From positions 1 to 64,000 of the forward strand of contig JAFGKU010000124.1 of assembly GCA_016928415.1 (NCBI GenBank): 64,000 bases of DNA, given 5' to 3'. Shown in pieces: positions 43,792-52,175 of the stretch. The stretch comes from Spirochaetales bacterium. Its GTDB lineage: Bacteria > Spirochaetota > Spirochaetia > SZUA-6 > JAFGRV01. Each line of letters opens with the position of its first letter. Positions within the stretch are counted from its first letter, which is position 1. The notes beneath the pieces are model-generated. The model saw only the letters and a list, made by a program, of their open reading frames with translations. It did not search any database and was not told where the DNA came from. A program made the translations under genes and the position numbers.

Positions 43792-45165
43792 CTACCTGTT
43801 ATAAGATGACATAATATCCAATTCTTTTCTATACTTTGCCACGGTTCTTCGCGCTATTTTTATGCCTTTTTGGGAAAGTATTTCAGCTATCCTGTTATCC
43901 GACAAATGCTTTTCTGTTCCGTCATTTTCTATGATTTCCTTTATTATGTGTTTTACCCCCTGTTTTGAAAAATTGGTATTTTGATCACCGGAAACGGCAT
44001 TGGAAAAGAAAAATTTCAGTTCGTATATGCCCCATTCCGTTTGTATGTATTTTTCCGTCGTTATGCGGGATATGGTCGCTTCATGAACACCTATTTCCTT
44101 GGCTATGTCCTTGAGCGTCAACGGCACGAGATACTTGGGACCTTTCCTGAAAAAATCACGCTGGCATTCTATTATGGCCCGGCACACGTTCAGTAATGTT
44201 TCATTTCTTTTATTGATGGCCTGGATAAACCAGCGCGCGCTTTTTATATTCGTATTGACAAACTGGTTCACATCCTTCTTGTTCTGAAGCTTCTCTCGCC
44301 CCATAAGATCGGTAAAAAAAGGATTGATCCCCAGAACCGGTATTTCTTCATCATTGAGAATAAGAACGAATTCTCCGTCCTTCAGCTTGATCATCACATC
44401 CGGGACAACATACTTCGGCTGCTCGGAAGTAAAATTCCTGCCGGGAAGCGGTTCGAAATTTTTAAGAAAATCGACCGCCTTCAATACATCATCCGCTTCG
44501 ATTTCAAGTTTTTGCGCAATTTCCCTGTATTTTTTCTTTTCAACCAGGTCCAGGTACAATTCCACCAGTTCGTAGCTGTATTTTAAGGGGTGCGGGTGAT
44601 TCTCAATCTGGACAAGCAATGCCTCACGGTAATCATGGGTACAGCAGCCCACGGGATCGAATGTCTGGATGATTTTAATGACTTTTTTCAAGATATCCAG
44701 TTCATGGAGCTTTACTATTTTCTCCAGGGGTTGCAGGAAAAATCCGTTTTCGTCCAGGTTGGATATGACAATTTCACCGATTCTCAACCACTCCTTGGGT
44801 ATGGGTTGAACCCGCAACTGCCAGAGAAGGTGTTCCTGCAGGGATTCAAGCCTGGAAATGGTCCCCTCGATAAATTTTCTTTTCAGGTCCTCCCCATTGT
44901 TTCCGGAATATTTATTTGTAAAACCGGGATCGCTTGTTCCCTCGAAATAATCATATTCCTCGGTATTTTTTTCAGCCGCTTCCTCTTCATAAGAAAGAGT
45001 CGGGCCGTCTTTCAATATTTCAAGTGCCGGATTCTGTTCAATTTCATCCTGAATTCTATGCAGAAGATCAAGCAGGGGCAATGACATTATCTGTATGGCC
45101 TGGTAAAGCTGCGGAGTCATTTTTAATTTTTGTTCCTGCCGCATAATCGGCTTTTGAACCTGCAT
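43792..45165 (-). CDS. rpoN: RNA polymerase sigma-54 factor
   Basis: 457 residues. Region I is glutamine/leucine rich (QEQKLKMTPQLYQAIQIMSLPLLDL); the C-terminal RpoN box ARRTVAKYRKEL binds the -24 element, and the HTH region (HEATISRITTEKYIQTEWG) is intact. It needs AAA+ activators such as the NtrX-like protein encoded 4 kb away. A sigma-70-type promoter is found 129 bases upstream. Full length. Confidence 0.97.
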   Translation of the reverse strand: MQVQKPIMRQEQKLKMTPQLYQAIQIMSLPLLDLLHRIQDEIEQNPALEILKDGPTLSYEEEAAEKNTEEYDYFEGTSDPGFTNKYSGNNGEDLKRKFIEGTISRLESLQEHLLWQLRVQPIPKEWLRIGEIVISNLDENGFFLQPLEKIVKLHELDILKKVIKIIQTFDPVGCCTHDYREALLVQIENHPHPLKYSYELVELYLDLVEKKKYREIAQKLEIEADDVLKAVDFLKNFEPLPGRNFTSEQPKYVVPDVMIKLKDGEFVLILNDEEIPVLGINPFFTDLMGREKLQNKKDVNQFVNTNIKSARWFIQAINKRNETLLNVCRAIIECQRDFFRKGPKYLVPLTLKDIAKEIGVHEATISRITTEKYIQTEWGIYELKFFFSNAVSGDQNTNFSKQGVKHIIKEIIENDGTEKHLSDNRIAEILSQKGIKIARRTVAKYRKELDIMSSYNR

Positions 45166-45293
45166 TCACACCTCTTTTAAGAGCATCTCGAAAAACGATT
45201 TTACCGATTTGTTTTCCGGGTTGGAAATACTGAAATTATCGGGGCTTATTGCTGTAACGCACGATAAATTCAACATTTTTATGCCCTAAATAT

Positions 45294-45322
45294 ATTTTGA
45301 CCTATGAACCCCAAATTGTCAA
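45294..45322 (-). promoter_or_regulatory. sigma-70-type promoter for rpoN; rest of the 45166-45555 gap
   Basis: On the minus strand: TTGACA (45322-45317), 17 bases, CAAAAT (45299-45294). The 390-base gap between rpoN and lptB is AT-rich; it also contains A and T tracts (around 45385-45412) that could weaken or end lptB transcription. No convincing gene was found in it. Confidence 0.5.
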
Positions 45323-45555
45323 TCGTTTTTTGGAACTCACTATTAGTAACCATTTTCAAGGCATAAAATTACAAATTTAGCGTTAAAAAAACCTTAAAAA
45401 AAGCTTTTTTTCCCCCACCGGCTCCATATCCGGTCATTATGCGGCACACAATCACCATTCCGAAATACGGCGGTTTATTCTTTGACGAATTTTACTATAT
45501 GATAATTAACAATAATATGGATGTTCCCAATGCGAAAATCCCGGTCCGGGGAACA

Positions 45556-46299
45556 TTACATCTCGAAATCATGACCCAAATAAATGGCCCTGGCTTCAGG
45601 ACTGTTCAGTAGTTCTTCCTTCGACCCATGCACGATAATTTCACCCAGGTTGATAATATAGGCGCGGTCCGTTATTTTCAGGGTGTCCCTCACATTGTGG
45701 TCCGTAATCAGCACGCCTATTTTTTTTGAGGAAAGGCTTTCCACTATTGTCTGGATTTCCTTGACGGCAATGGGGTCTATCCCGGCAAAAGGTTCGTCAA
45801 GAAGCAGGAATTTCGGCTGTATGGCGAGTGCCCTGGCGATTTCCGTCCGCCTTCTTTCTCCGCCCGACAACGTCGTGGCTTTCTGCTTCCTGATATCCCG
45901 TATCCCCAGTTCATCGAGCAGCTGGTCCAGCCGCATTTTTTTTTCGCCCGGAGTCAGGTCATTCCGCGTTTCAAGAATGGCCCATATATTCTTTTCAACG
46001 GTCAATCGTCTGAAAATGGAAGGTTCCTGCGGCAGATAGGATATCCCCTCGTGCGCCCTTTTATACATTGGCAAAATAGAAATATTTTTATCATTTAAAA
46101 ATATATACCCTTCTGAAGGCTTGATAAAACCGACAATCATGTAAAAAATCGTCGTTTTACCCGCACCGTTCGGGCCGAGGAGTCCCACTACCTCCCCGAC
46201 ATGCATGGAAAAATTGACCCCTTTAACGGCCGTTTTTTTCCCGAACCTCTTGGACAGGTTTTCCACCGTGAGCACGCTTTTCATCAATTCATCCGACAT
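45556..46299 (-). CDS. lptB: LPS export ABC transporter ATPase LptB
   Basis: 247 residues, cytoplasmic. Walker A GPNGAGKTT, Q-loop YLPQEPSIFRRLTVEKNI (the sequence after the Q is LptB-like), signature LSGGERRR, Walker B FLLLDEPFAGIDP and H-loop ITDHNVRDTL. It powers LPS extraction by LptFG. lptA and lptC are directly upstream; lptFG are not in the window. An internal ATG at codon 6 is an alternative start. Confidence 0.96.
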   Translation of the reverse strand: MSDELMKSVLTVENLSKRFGKKTAVKGVNFSMHVGEVVGLLGPNGAGKTTIFYMIVGFIKPSEGYIFLNDKNISILPMYKRAHEGISYLPQEPSIFRRLTVEKNIWAILETRNDLTPGEKKMRLDQLLDELGIRDIRKQKATTLSGGERRRTEIARALAIQPKFLLLDEPFAGIDPIAVKEIQTIVESLSSKKIGVLITDHNVRDTLKITDRAYIINLGEIIVHGSKEELLNSPEARAIYLGHDFEM

Positions 46300-46322
46300 G
46301 TATGCCGCCTGTTATATCCGAT

Positions 46323-46979
46323 TTACTGCTCATCCTTTTTTTTCTGTTCATCTTCTTCATCTTCCCACAGGACCTCGCCCTTGACATTCCCTTCCAGCAG
46401 TATCTCGTCGGTTTTCAAGTTCACATAAATTTTGATGGCCTTGTATTCATCCCCTTTCCAGATTACCACGGGTAAACCGGAAAGCTCAAGCCTTTCATCA
46501 TCACGCAGGTACCTGGCGAATTCAGCCCTGCAGACCATGTCTTTTTTCAGAATCCTGACGCCCGTCTGTATTATAGCCAGTTTTTTCTCTTCCCAGTTCT
46601 CTATGATCCCGCCCTTAACGATGACCTCGTTTTTTTTATCCTCCATAACGGCGTTTCCCTGGACCCTCAGGAATTTCTCCTTCCTGTTGTAAAAAACCTT
46701 TTCACTGGAAACTTCAATTTCTTCCTTGTTGTTGACAAGCCGGATGCCGCCCTCGCATCGCAAATATTTGAAATCCTTTCCGTATAATTCGATTTTATCG
46801 GCTTTTATAAAACTGTCCTCGGACTGAAACTGCGCATTTCCCGTTAACACGGTCCTCTCTTTTCCTTTTGACAACAGGGTTTTCATGCTGTCGCCGGAAA
46901 AGGAAATTTCCTCGGCGAAAAGCCCCGTGGTAAGGATTAAAAAAAGGATAAAGCCCGAAGCAAGCCAGTTATTTCTCAT
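46323..46979 (-). CDS. lptA: LptA/OstA-like periplasmic protein
   Basis: 218 residues with signal peptide (FILFLILTTGLFAEE). OstA beta-jellyroll repeats are visible: LTGNAQFQSEDSFIKADKIELYGKDF, VSSEKVFYNRKEKFLRVQGNAVMED and VNLKTDEILLEGNVKGEVLW. The acidic/lysine C-terminal tail (EDEEDEQKKKDEQ) is unusual but not disruptive. It bridges LPS from LptC to LptD. It overlaps the 3' end of lptC by 11 bases. Confidence 0.88.
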   Translation of the reverse strand: MRNNWLASGFILFLILTTGLFAEEISFSGDSMKTLLSKGKERTVLTGNAQFQSEDSFIKADKIELYGKDFKYLRCEGGIRLVNNKEEIEVSSEKVFYNRKEKFLRVQGNAVMEDKKNEVIVKGGIIENWEEKKLAIIQTGVRILKKDMVCRAEFARYLRDDERLELSGLPVVIWKGDEYKAIKIYVNLKTDEILLEGNVKGEVLWEDEEDEQKKKDEQ

Positions 46980-47544
46980 CAGATTCTTCCTCGATTACAT
47001 ATTTGCCGGTTACACCTTTTTGAAAGGTAATGATCCTTTTATTGAGAAACGCTTCAAAACCCTTCCCCGAAATGAAAGACCCGTCATTTGTCTCAAGATG
47101 CACTTCATTTTCAGGATTCGAATACAGCCTTTTTGTATCGTTCTCCCAGAATAAATTTTCAGTGCTTATGGATATTTCATCGCTGGCGGAATAAAACCGG
47201 ATGGACCCCGTCATTTCGGCATTGTCCGTATCGGCATGCAGGACAACCTGGTCTGCCCAGCCTTCCGTTAAAACAGTCCCCTTTTTATCAAGCTGAATAA
47301 AATGAAGATTATAAAAAACGGTTTTTTTAAGCCTTCCGAACATCTCCGCCCTCGCAGCTTCCAGCTTGTTCACGATCACATTATCTTTTACCTTGATATC
47401 CTTGAAATCATTGAAACTCGTGTCAGGAATTTTCTCGGATAAATCCTCGTCCAGAATGGCCTGGCTGTAATCCAGACTGCATCCCATGAGAAAAAGGGAG
47501 AGAAGTCCCGCAAGGATACCGCTTTTAAAAAATAAATTAATCAT
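46969..47544 (-). CDS. lptC: LptC-like lipoprotein
   Basis: 191 residues. Instead of a membrane anchor it has a lipoprotein signal (LAGLLSLFLMGC). The C-terminal half has LptC-like jellyroll strands (AEMFGRLKKTVFYNLHFIQLDKKGTVLTEGWADQVVLH, MTGSIRFYSASDEISISTENLFWEND, ISGKGFEAFLNKRIITFQKGVTG). Position directly before lptA supports the name. The lipid anchor is a variation on the enterobacterial LptC. It starts ten bases after pyrG. Confidence 0.8.
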   Translation of the reverse strand: MINLFFKSGILAGLLSLFLMGCSLDYSQAILDEDLSEKIPDTSFNDFKDIKVKDNVIVNKLEAARAEMFGRLKKTVFYNLHFIQLDKKGTVLTEGWADQVVLHADTDNAEMTGSIRFYSASDEISISTENLFWENDTKRLYSNPENEVHLETNDGSFISGKGFEAFLNKRIITFQKGVTGKYVIEEESDEK

Positions 47545-47554
47545 TTCTCTTCCA

Positions 47555-49171
47555 TTATTTCTTTATTTTATCCGAAAATGCAAGAGAATAGGCTACAAAA
47601 CTGCTAAAAAGCGGATGCGGCTCCGTGGGTTTTGATACGAATTCAGGATGAAATTGAACACCGATGCCCCATGGATGCGAAGGCCATTCTACGGATTCGA
47701 CCAGCTCTTCGTCCGGGGTTAATCCGCTGATGATCAATCCCCCCTCCTGGAGCTGCTTTCTGTATTGATTGGATACTTCATACCGGTGCCTGTGCCGCTC
47801 CCCGACGGACTCCTGTCCATAGATTTGCCTTATCAGGCTGTTTTCCTTAAATTTGGAATTGCTTCTTCCGAGGCGCATCGTTCCGCCGTAAAGCTTGATG
47901 TCAATTTGCTCTTCCAGCAGACTGATGACGGGATACTTTGCCTGCGGCACGAATTCCGTGCTGTTGGCATTCTTGAAGTCCAGTACATTCCGGGCATATT
48001 CAATCACCATTATCTGCATTCCCAGGCAAATACCGAAGTAAGGGAGCTGGTGGTTCCTGGCATAACAGGCTGCCGTGATCATCCCCTCTATACCTCTTTC
48101 CCCAAAGCCACCCGGGATAAGCATGCCATGAATACCCTCAAAGCATGAATCCGCTCCGGCCTTTTTTTCCACATTTTCCGAATCGATCTTGACGAGTTCT
48201 ATTTTAGCCTTGTTGGCGATTCCGGCATGGATCAATGCCTCAAAAATCGATTTATACGAATCATGGAGATTCAGGTACTTGCCCACAATTCCGATTCTTA
48301 CCGTTTTATTGGATTCAATGTACGTTTTTATGGTATTGTCCCATTTTTTCAGGTTAGTGTCGCCGCATTTGAGATTCAGCTTCCGCACGACAATTTCATC
48401 CAGATTCTGTTTGGAAAAATGCACGGGGATCTCATAAATGGTGGTTTTCACATCATAGGCGGAAATAACCGAATCCAATTCAACATTGGTAAATAGGGAT
48501 ATTTTCCGGCGCATTTCCTCGGAAAGGGGCTTGGCGGCCCGGCAGAGCAGGATATCCGGCTGAATACCGATTTCACGCAATGCCTTGGCCGAGTGCTGCG
48601 TCGGTTTTGTCTTGAATTCCCCGCCGCCTACAGCCGGCACAAGGGTCAAATGGATAAAAAGAACCCGGTTTTTTCCAACATCATGAATGAACTGCCTCGC
48701 AGCCTCCAAAAAAGGTATGGATTCTATATCCCCCACCGTTCCGCCTATTTCCACGATGGCCACATCCACACCCTGTTCTTCACCAACCATCGTGATCCGC
48801 CGTTTTATTTCATCCGTTACATGCGGAATCACCTGCACGGTTTTACCAAGATACTGGCCTTCCCTTTCCTTCCTGATCACTTCCCTGTAGATCTGGCCGG
48901 TGGTAATGGAATTGTTCTTGGACAGCCGGGAAGCGGTAAAGCGGGAGTAATTCCCGAGATCCAGGTCTGTTTCCGCCCCGTCGTCCGTGACGTATACCTC
49001 CCCGTGCTGGTACGGACTCATTGTTCCGGCATCCACATTTATATACGGGTCGATTTTGATCATCTGGATGTTCAGTCCCCTGCTTTCAAGAATGTTACCG
49101 ATTGAGGCGGCGGCCACCCCCTTACCCAAACTGGAGCAAACACCGCCTGTTACAAATATATACTTACTCAT
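47555..49171 (-). CDS. pyrG: CTP synthase
   Basis: 538 residues, full length. Synthetase half opens KYIFVTGGVCSSLGKGVAAASIG and contains IDPYINVDAGTMSPYQHGEVYV; glutamine amidotransferase half has the nucleophile Cys in YFGICLGMQ and the His/Glu in VQFHPEF. Makes CTP from UTP and glutamine. First gene of the pyrG-lptC-lptA-lptB run, divergent from cheR. pyrG next to lpt genes supplies CTP for CMP-sugar activation in LPS synthesis, which fits context. Confidence 0.97.
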   Translation of the reverse strand: MSKYIFVTGGVCSSLGKGVAAASIGNILESRGLNIQMIKIDPYINVDAGTMSPYQHGEVYVTDDGAETDLDLGNYSRFTASRLSKNNSITTGQIYREVIRKEREGQYLGKTVQVIPHVTDEIKRRITMVGEEQGVDVAIVEIGGTVGDIESIPFLEAARQFIHDVGKNRVLFIHLTLVPAVGGGEFKTKPTQHSAKALREIGIQPDILLCRAAKPLSEEMRRKISLFTNVELDSVISAYDVKTTIYEIPVHFSKQNLDEIVVRKLNLKCGDTNLKKWDNTIKTYIESNKTVRIGIVGKYLNLHDSYKSIFEALIHAGIANKAKIELVKIDSENVEKKAGADSCFEGIHGMLIPGGFGERGIEGMITAACYARNHQLPYFGICLGMQIMVIEYARNVLDFKNANSTEFVPQAKYPVISLLEEQIDIKLYGGTMRLGRSNSKFKENSLIRQIYGQESVGERHRHRYEVSNQYRKQLQEGGLIISGLTPDEELVESVEWPSHPWGIGVQFHPEFVSKPTEPHPLFSSFVAYSLAFSDKIKK

Positions 49172-49240
49172 AGCCCCTCTTTACCACACATGCCGTTTCC
49201 AGTCAAGATTGCCGGAATCAGGCGCAAATTGAATCCAATA

Positions 49241-49269
49241 TTGACATTCACCACACCATCGCTTATATT
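49241..49269 (+). promoter_or_regulatory. strong sigma-70-type promoter for cheR-cheB
   Basis: Perfect TTGACA (49241-49246), 17 bases, TATATT (49264-49269). The predicted start site near 49276 rules out the track's cheR start at 49190 and supports ATG 49301. Confidence 0.8.
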
Positions 49270-49300
49270 TTTTAAGGAAGCCCGAAAAGAAAGACACCGG

Positions 49301-50134
49301 ATGGAAAATTATTTAACGGATCAGGAATTTAAACTATACAGTTCACTCATCTACGAACAAAGCGGCATACATTTTTCAAGCATGAATCGCTCCGTTCTGG
49401 AAAGCCGGCTTAAGGAGAGACTGCGGAATACCAACCTTGCCAATGTTTCTGAATACTACCAGCTCATCATGCAAAACCCGGAAGAAATGAAAATTCTCCT
49501 TGACACGGTGACAACAAACCTGACCCGGTTTTTCAGGAATACGGCCCATTTCAATGCATTTGAAAATTACGTGATACCGGCCCTGGTGGAACAGAAAAAT
49601 AAAAAAAAGGACACTCTCCTGAAAGTATGGAGTGCCGGGTGCTCCACCGGGGAAGAGCCCTATACGGTTGCCATGATTTTGAAAGAAAAATTCCCCGCTT
49701 ACATGAATATCGAGATTATCGGTTCGGATATCAGTTTAAAGTCCCTGATGACGGCAAAGGAGAGCTTTTATTCGGCCCAGAAAGTGGACAAAATACCGGA
49801 AAAGTATCTGCAAAAGTACTTTGAAAAAAAACGGGACGGCTACCAGGTAAAAAAGGAAATTCAAAGCATGGTCCACTTCGACTATCATAATTTGAAATAC
49901 GAAAGCGGTTTGAAAAATATCGATGTCGTCTTCTGCAGAAATGTTCTTATATATTTCGATTCCGAGGCGCAGGAGTCGACGGTCAACCGGTTTTATAAGG
50001 CCATGACCAATTTTTCATTTCTGTTCATCGGTCATTCCGAATCGTTGTTCGGCATGAAAACCCCGTTCAAATTCCTGAAAACGGAATGGGCTACATTATA
50101 CCAGAAGAACATCGGGAACCACCAGGAGACTTAA
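49301..50134 (+). CDS. cheR: chemotaxis protein methyltransferase CheR
   Basis: 277 residues. N-terminal helical domain (TDQEFKLYSSLIYEQSGIHFS), then the SAM-binding domain: VTTNLTRFFRN, WSAGCSTGEEPYTVAMIL, GSDISLKSL and DVVFCRNVLIYFD. It methylates glutamates on chemoreceptors such as the two in this window. It lacks the C-terminal pentapeptide-binding or TPR extensions. Two bases separate it from cheB. Confidence 0.95.
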   Translation: MENYLTDQEFKLYSSLIYEQSGIHFSSMNRSVLESRLKERLRNTNLANVSEYYQLIMQNPEEMKILLDTVTTNLTRFFRNTAHFNAFENYVIPALVEQKNKKKDTLLKVWSAGCSTGEEPYTVAMILKEKFPAYMNIEIIGSDISLKSLMTAKESFYSAQKVDKIPEKYLQKYFEKKRDGYQVKKEIQSMVHFDYHNLKYESGLKNIDVVFCRNVLIYFDSEAQESTVNRFYKAMTNFSFLFIGHSESLFGMKTPFKFLKTEWATLYQKNIGNHQET

Positions 50135-50136
50135 AA

Positions 50137-51246
50137 TTGGTAAAACCTATTTCCGTACTCATAGTTGATGATTCAGCTCTTATGCGGAAATTAATAAGCA
50201 GAATATTTGAAAATGACGAAGGATTTGAAATTGCCGCAACGGCCATGAACGGGGAATTCGCCCTCAGGAAACTGGAAAGACTGGAAGTTCATTGCATCAT
50301 CCTGGACCTGGAAATGCCTGAAATGAACGGGATCGAGTTCCTGAAAGCACGCAACAAGCTGGGAATAGACATACCGGTCATTATCCTGTCATCCGTTGCC
50401 GAAAAAGGCGCTAAAATTACCATGGATGCCCTGGCGCTGGGAGCCGCCGATTTTATCCTGAAACCCTCCGGCTCCATTTCCCAGGACATCCAAAAAGTAG
50501 AGAAGGAATTGACCCAACTCGTTAAAATTTACGGCGGGAAATACCTGCAGCAAAAAGAATACAAAACCTCCACCCGGGAAGAACCTGTCGAAAACCGGAT
50601 GGACATTCCCGTTCACCAGGAAATCATGCAAACCATTGAATCGATGAAACGCCCGCACTCCATTGACCTGATCGCCATCGGCATTTCAACAGGAGGGCCG
50701 AGGGCGTTGCGTGAGGTGCTCCCCTATCTGGATTCAAACATGAATATACCCATCATCGTGGTCCAGCATATGCCTGCCGGGTTCACCTATGAATTCGCCA
50801 AAAGCCTGAACAGGATAACAACTCTCGATGTCAAGGAAGCCGAAGACGGTGATCTTCTCAAGAACGGCAGGATCCTTATTTCACCGGGAGACAAACACCT
50901 TGAAGTTGCCGCAAAACCCCTGGCCAATGTCGTGAAACTGACCGACCAACCCCCCGTCAATGGGCACAGGCCGTCGGTGGATGTCATGTTCCGCTCTGTT
51001 TCGGAAGTTTATAAAAATAATTGTATAGCCGTGATCATGACCGGTATGGGTAAAGACGGGGCCCGCGAAATAGGCTCTATCCGGAAGGAAGGCGGGATTA
51101 CCCTCGCTCAGGACTCTGAATCCTGCGTTGTGGCCGGCATGCCACGGGTCGCCGTCCAGTACGGTTTCATAGAAAAAGTTGTCGAACTGAAAAACATGGC
51201 CGAAACGATAAACCATATTGTCGCCCAATACAACCGGCAGCGGTAG
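50137..51246 (+). CDS. cheB: chemotaxis methylesterase CheB
   Basis: 369 residues from a TTG at 50137 (AGGAG nine bases upstream), two bases after cheR. Receiver domain with VDDSALMRKLI and phospho-Asp in IILDLEMPEMNG; a linker; the esterase with catalytic Ser in GISTGGPRAL, His in VVQHMPAGFT and Asp in MTGMGKDGA. It removes methyl groups from receptors and balances CheR. CheA, CheW and CheY are not in the window. Confidence 0.95.
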   Translation: MVKPISVLIVDDSALMRKLISRIFENDEGFEIAATAMNGEFALRKLERLEVHCIILDLEMPEMNGIEFLKARNKLGIDIPVIILSSVAEKGAKITMDALALGAADFILKPSGSISQDIQKVEKELTQLVKIYGGKYLQQKEYKTSTREEPVENRMDIPVHQEIMQTIESMKRPHSIDLIAIGISTGGPRALREVLPYLDSNMNIPIIVVQHMPAGFTYEFAKSLNRITTLDVKEAEDGDLLKNGRILISPGDKHLEVAAKPLANVVKLTDQPPVNGHRPSVDVMFRSVSEVYKNNCIAVIMTGMGKDGAREIGSIRKEGGITLAQDSESCVVAGMPRVAVQYGFIEKVVELKNMAETINHIVAQYNRQR

Positions 51247-51260
51247 ACACGAACACCCTG

Positions 51261-52175
51261 ATGAAAAGCGAAAACAGATCCATAAAAACGGTACTCCTGG
51301 CACTCCTTGCCTGCTTTCTCTGGTCCACCGCCTTCACGTTCATTAAAATCGGGCTCAAGTATTCACAACCGTTCAGCTTTGCCGCCTTCCGTTTCATGTT
51401 AGCCGGAATTCTTCTCGTTCCATTTTACGGAAAATACAGAATCCTCCCCGCTTTTATTAAAAGGCACGGAAAAACCATTCTTCTTCTCGGTATCTTCCAG
51501 ACTTTCATCCTGTACGCTTTCTTCTACTTCGGCATGACACTGGTATCGGGAGCCACGGGAGCCATTACCACCGGTATTTCCCCCGTTATGGCGGGAATTA
51601 CCGCCCACTTTCTCTTAAAAAATGATAAACTGACTTTTCCCAAAATAATAAGCCTTTTTTTCGGCGTGGCCGGCGTCGTATTACTGAGCCTGGGAACAGA
51701 GCCGTTTTCCTCAAGGGGCTGGGGCGAATTACCGGGCATTCTCATCCTTCTTATAAGCTGCCTTTCATCGGCAATAGGGAACATCATGGTGGCCAGATCG
51801 GATAAAACGGCGAATCCCGTCATCCTCAATTCCCTGCAGATTTTTACGGGCGGTTTTTTTCTTTTAATCCTCTCGCTGTTCGTCGAAGGAATTCCCGTTG
51901 TCATTACCGAACCCGAATTTTACATGGCTTTCATTTATCTTTCCTTCGTGTCGGCGGCGGCTTTCTCCATATGGTTCCATTTATTGAAAAAACCGGGAGT
52001 GACGGTATCGTATTTGAATATCTGGAAATTCATCATGCCCGTCTCGGGGGCCATCCTGAGCTGGCTTATCTTACCAGGAGAAAAACCTTCACTTTACCCG
52101 GTTATCGGGATGGGCTTGATAGCCATCTCCGTCATTGCCGTCAACGTGACTAACTTAAAAAGGCCTAAACCATGA
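51261..52175 (+). CDS. EamA/DMT-family permease
   Basis: 304 residues, ten membrane helices in two EamA repeats. AFTFIKIGLKYSQPFSFAAFRFMLAGILLVPF is the first-repeat signature; SAIGNIMVARSDKTANPVILNSLQ and GAILSWLILPGEKPSLYPVIGMGLI mark the second. Substrate unknown (family members export amino acids or metabolites). It follows cheB by 14 bases, perhaps by chance, and overlaps the 3' end of the PrkA gene by 11 bases. Confidence 0.88.
   Translation: MKSENRSIKTVLLALLACFLWSTAFTFIKIGLKYSQPFSFAAFRFMLAGILLVPFYGKYRILPAFIKRHGKTILLLGIFQTFILYAFFYFGMTLVSGATGAITTGISPVMAGITAHFLLKNDKLTFPKIISLFFGVAGVVLLSLGTEPFSSRGWGELPGILILLISCLSSAIGNIMVARSDKTANPVILNSLQIFTGGFFLLILSLFVEGIPVVITEPEFYMAFIYLSFVSAAAFSIWFHLLKKPGVTVSYLNIWKFIMPVSGAILSWLILPGEKPSLYPVIGMGLIAISVIAVNVTNLKRPKP

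Noticed and set aside
45439-45612. 57-codon plus-strand ORF in the rpoN-lptB gap
   Set aside because: No ribosome site, runs into the lptB 3' end on the opposite strand, no recognisable motif.
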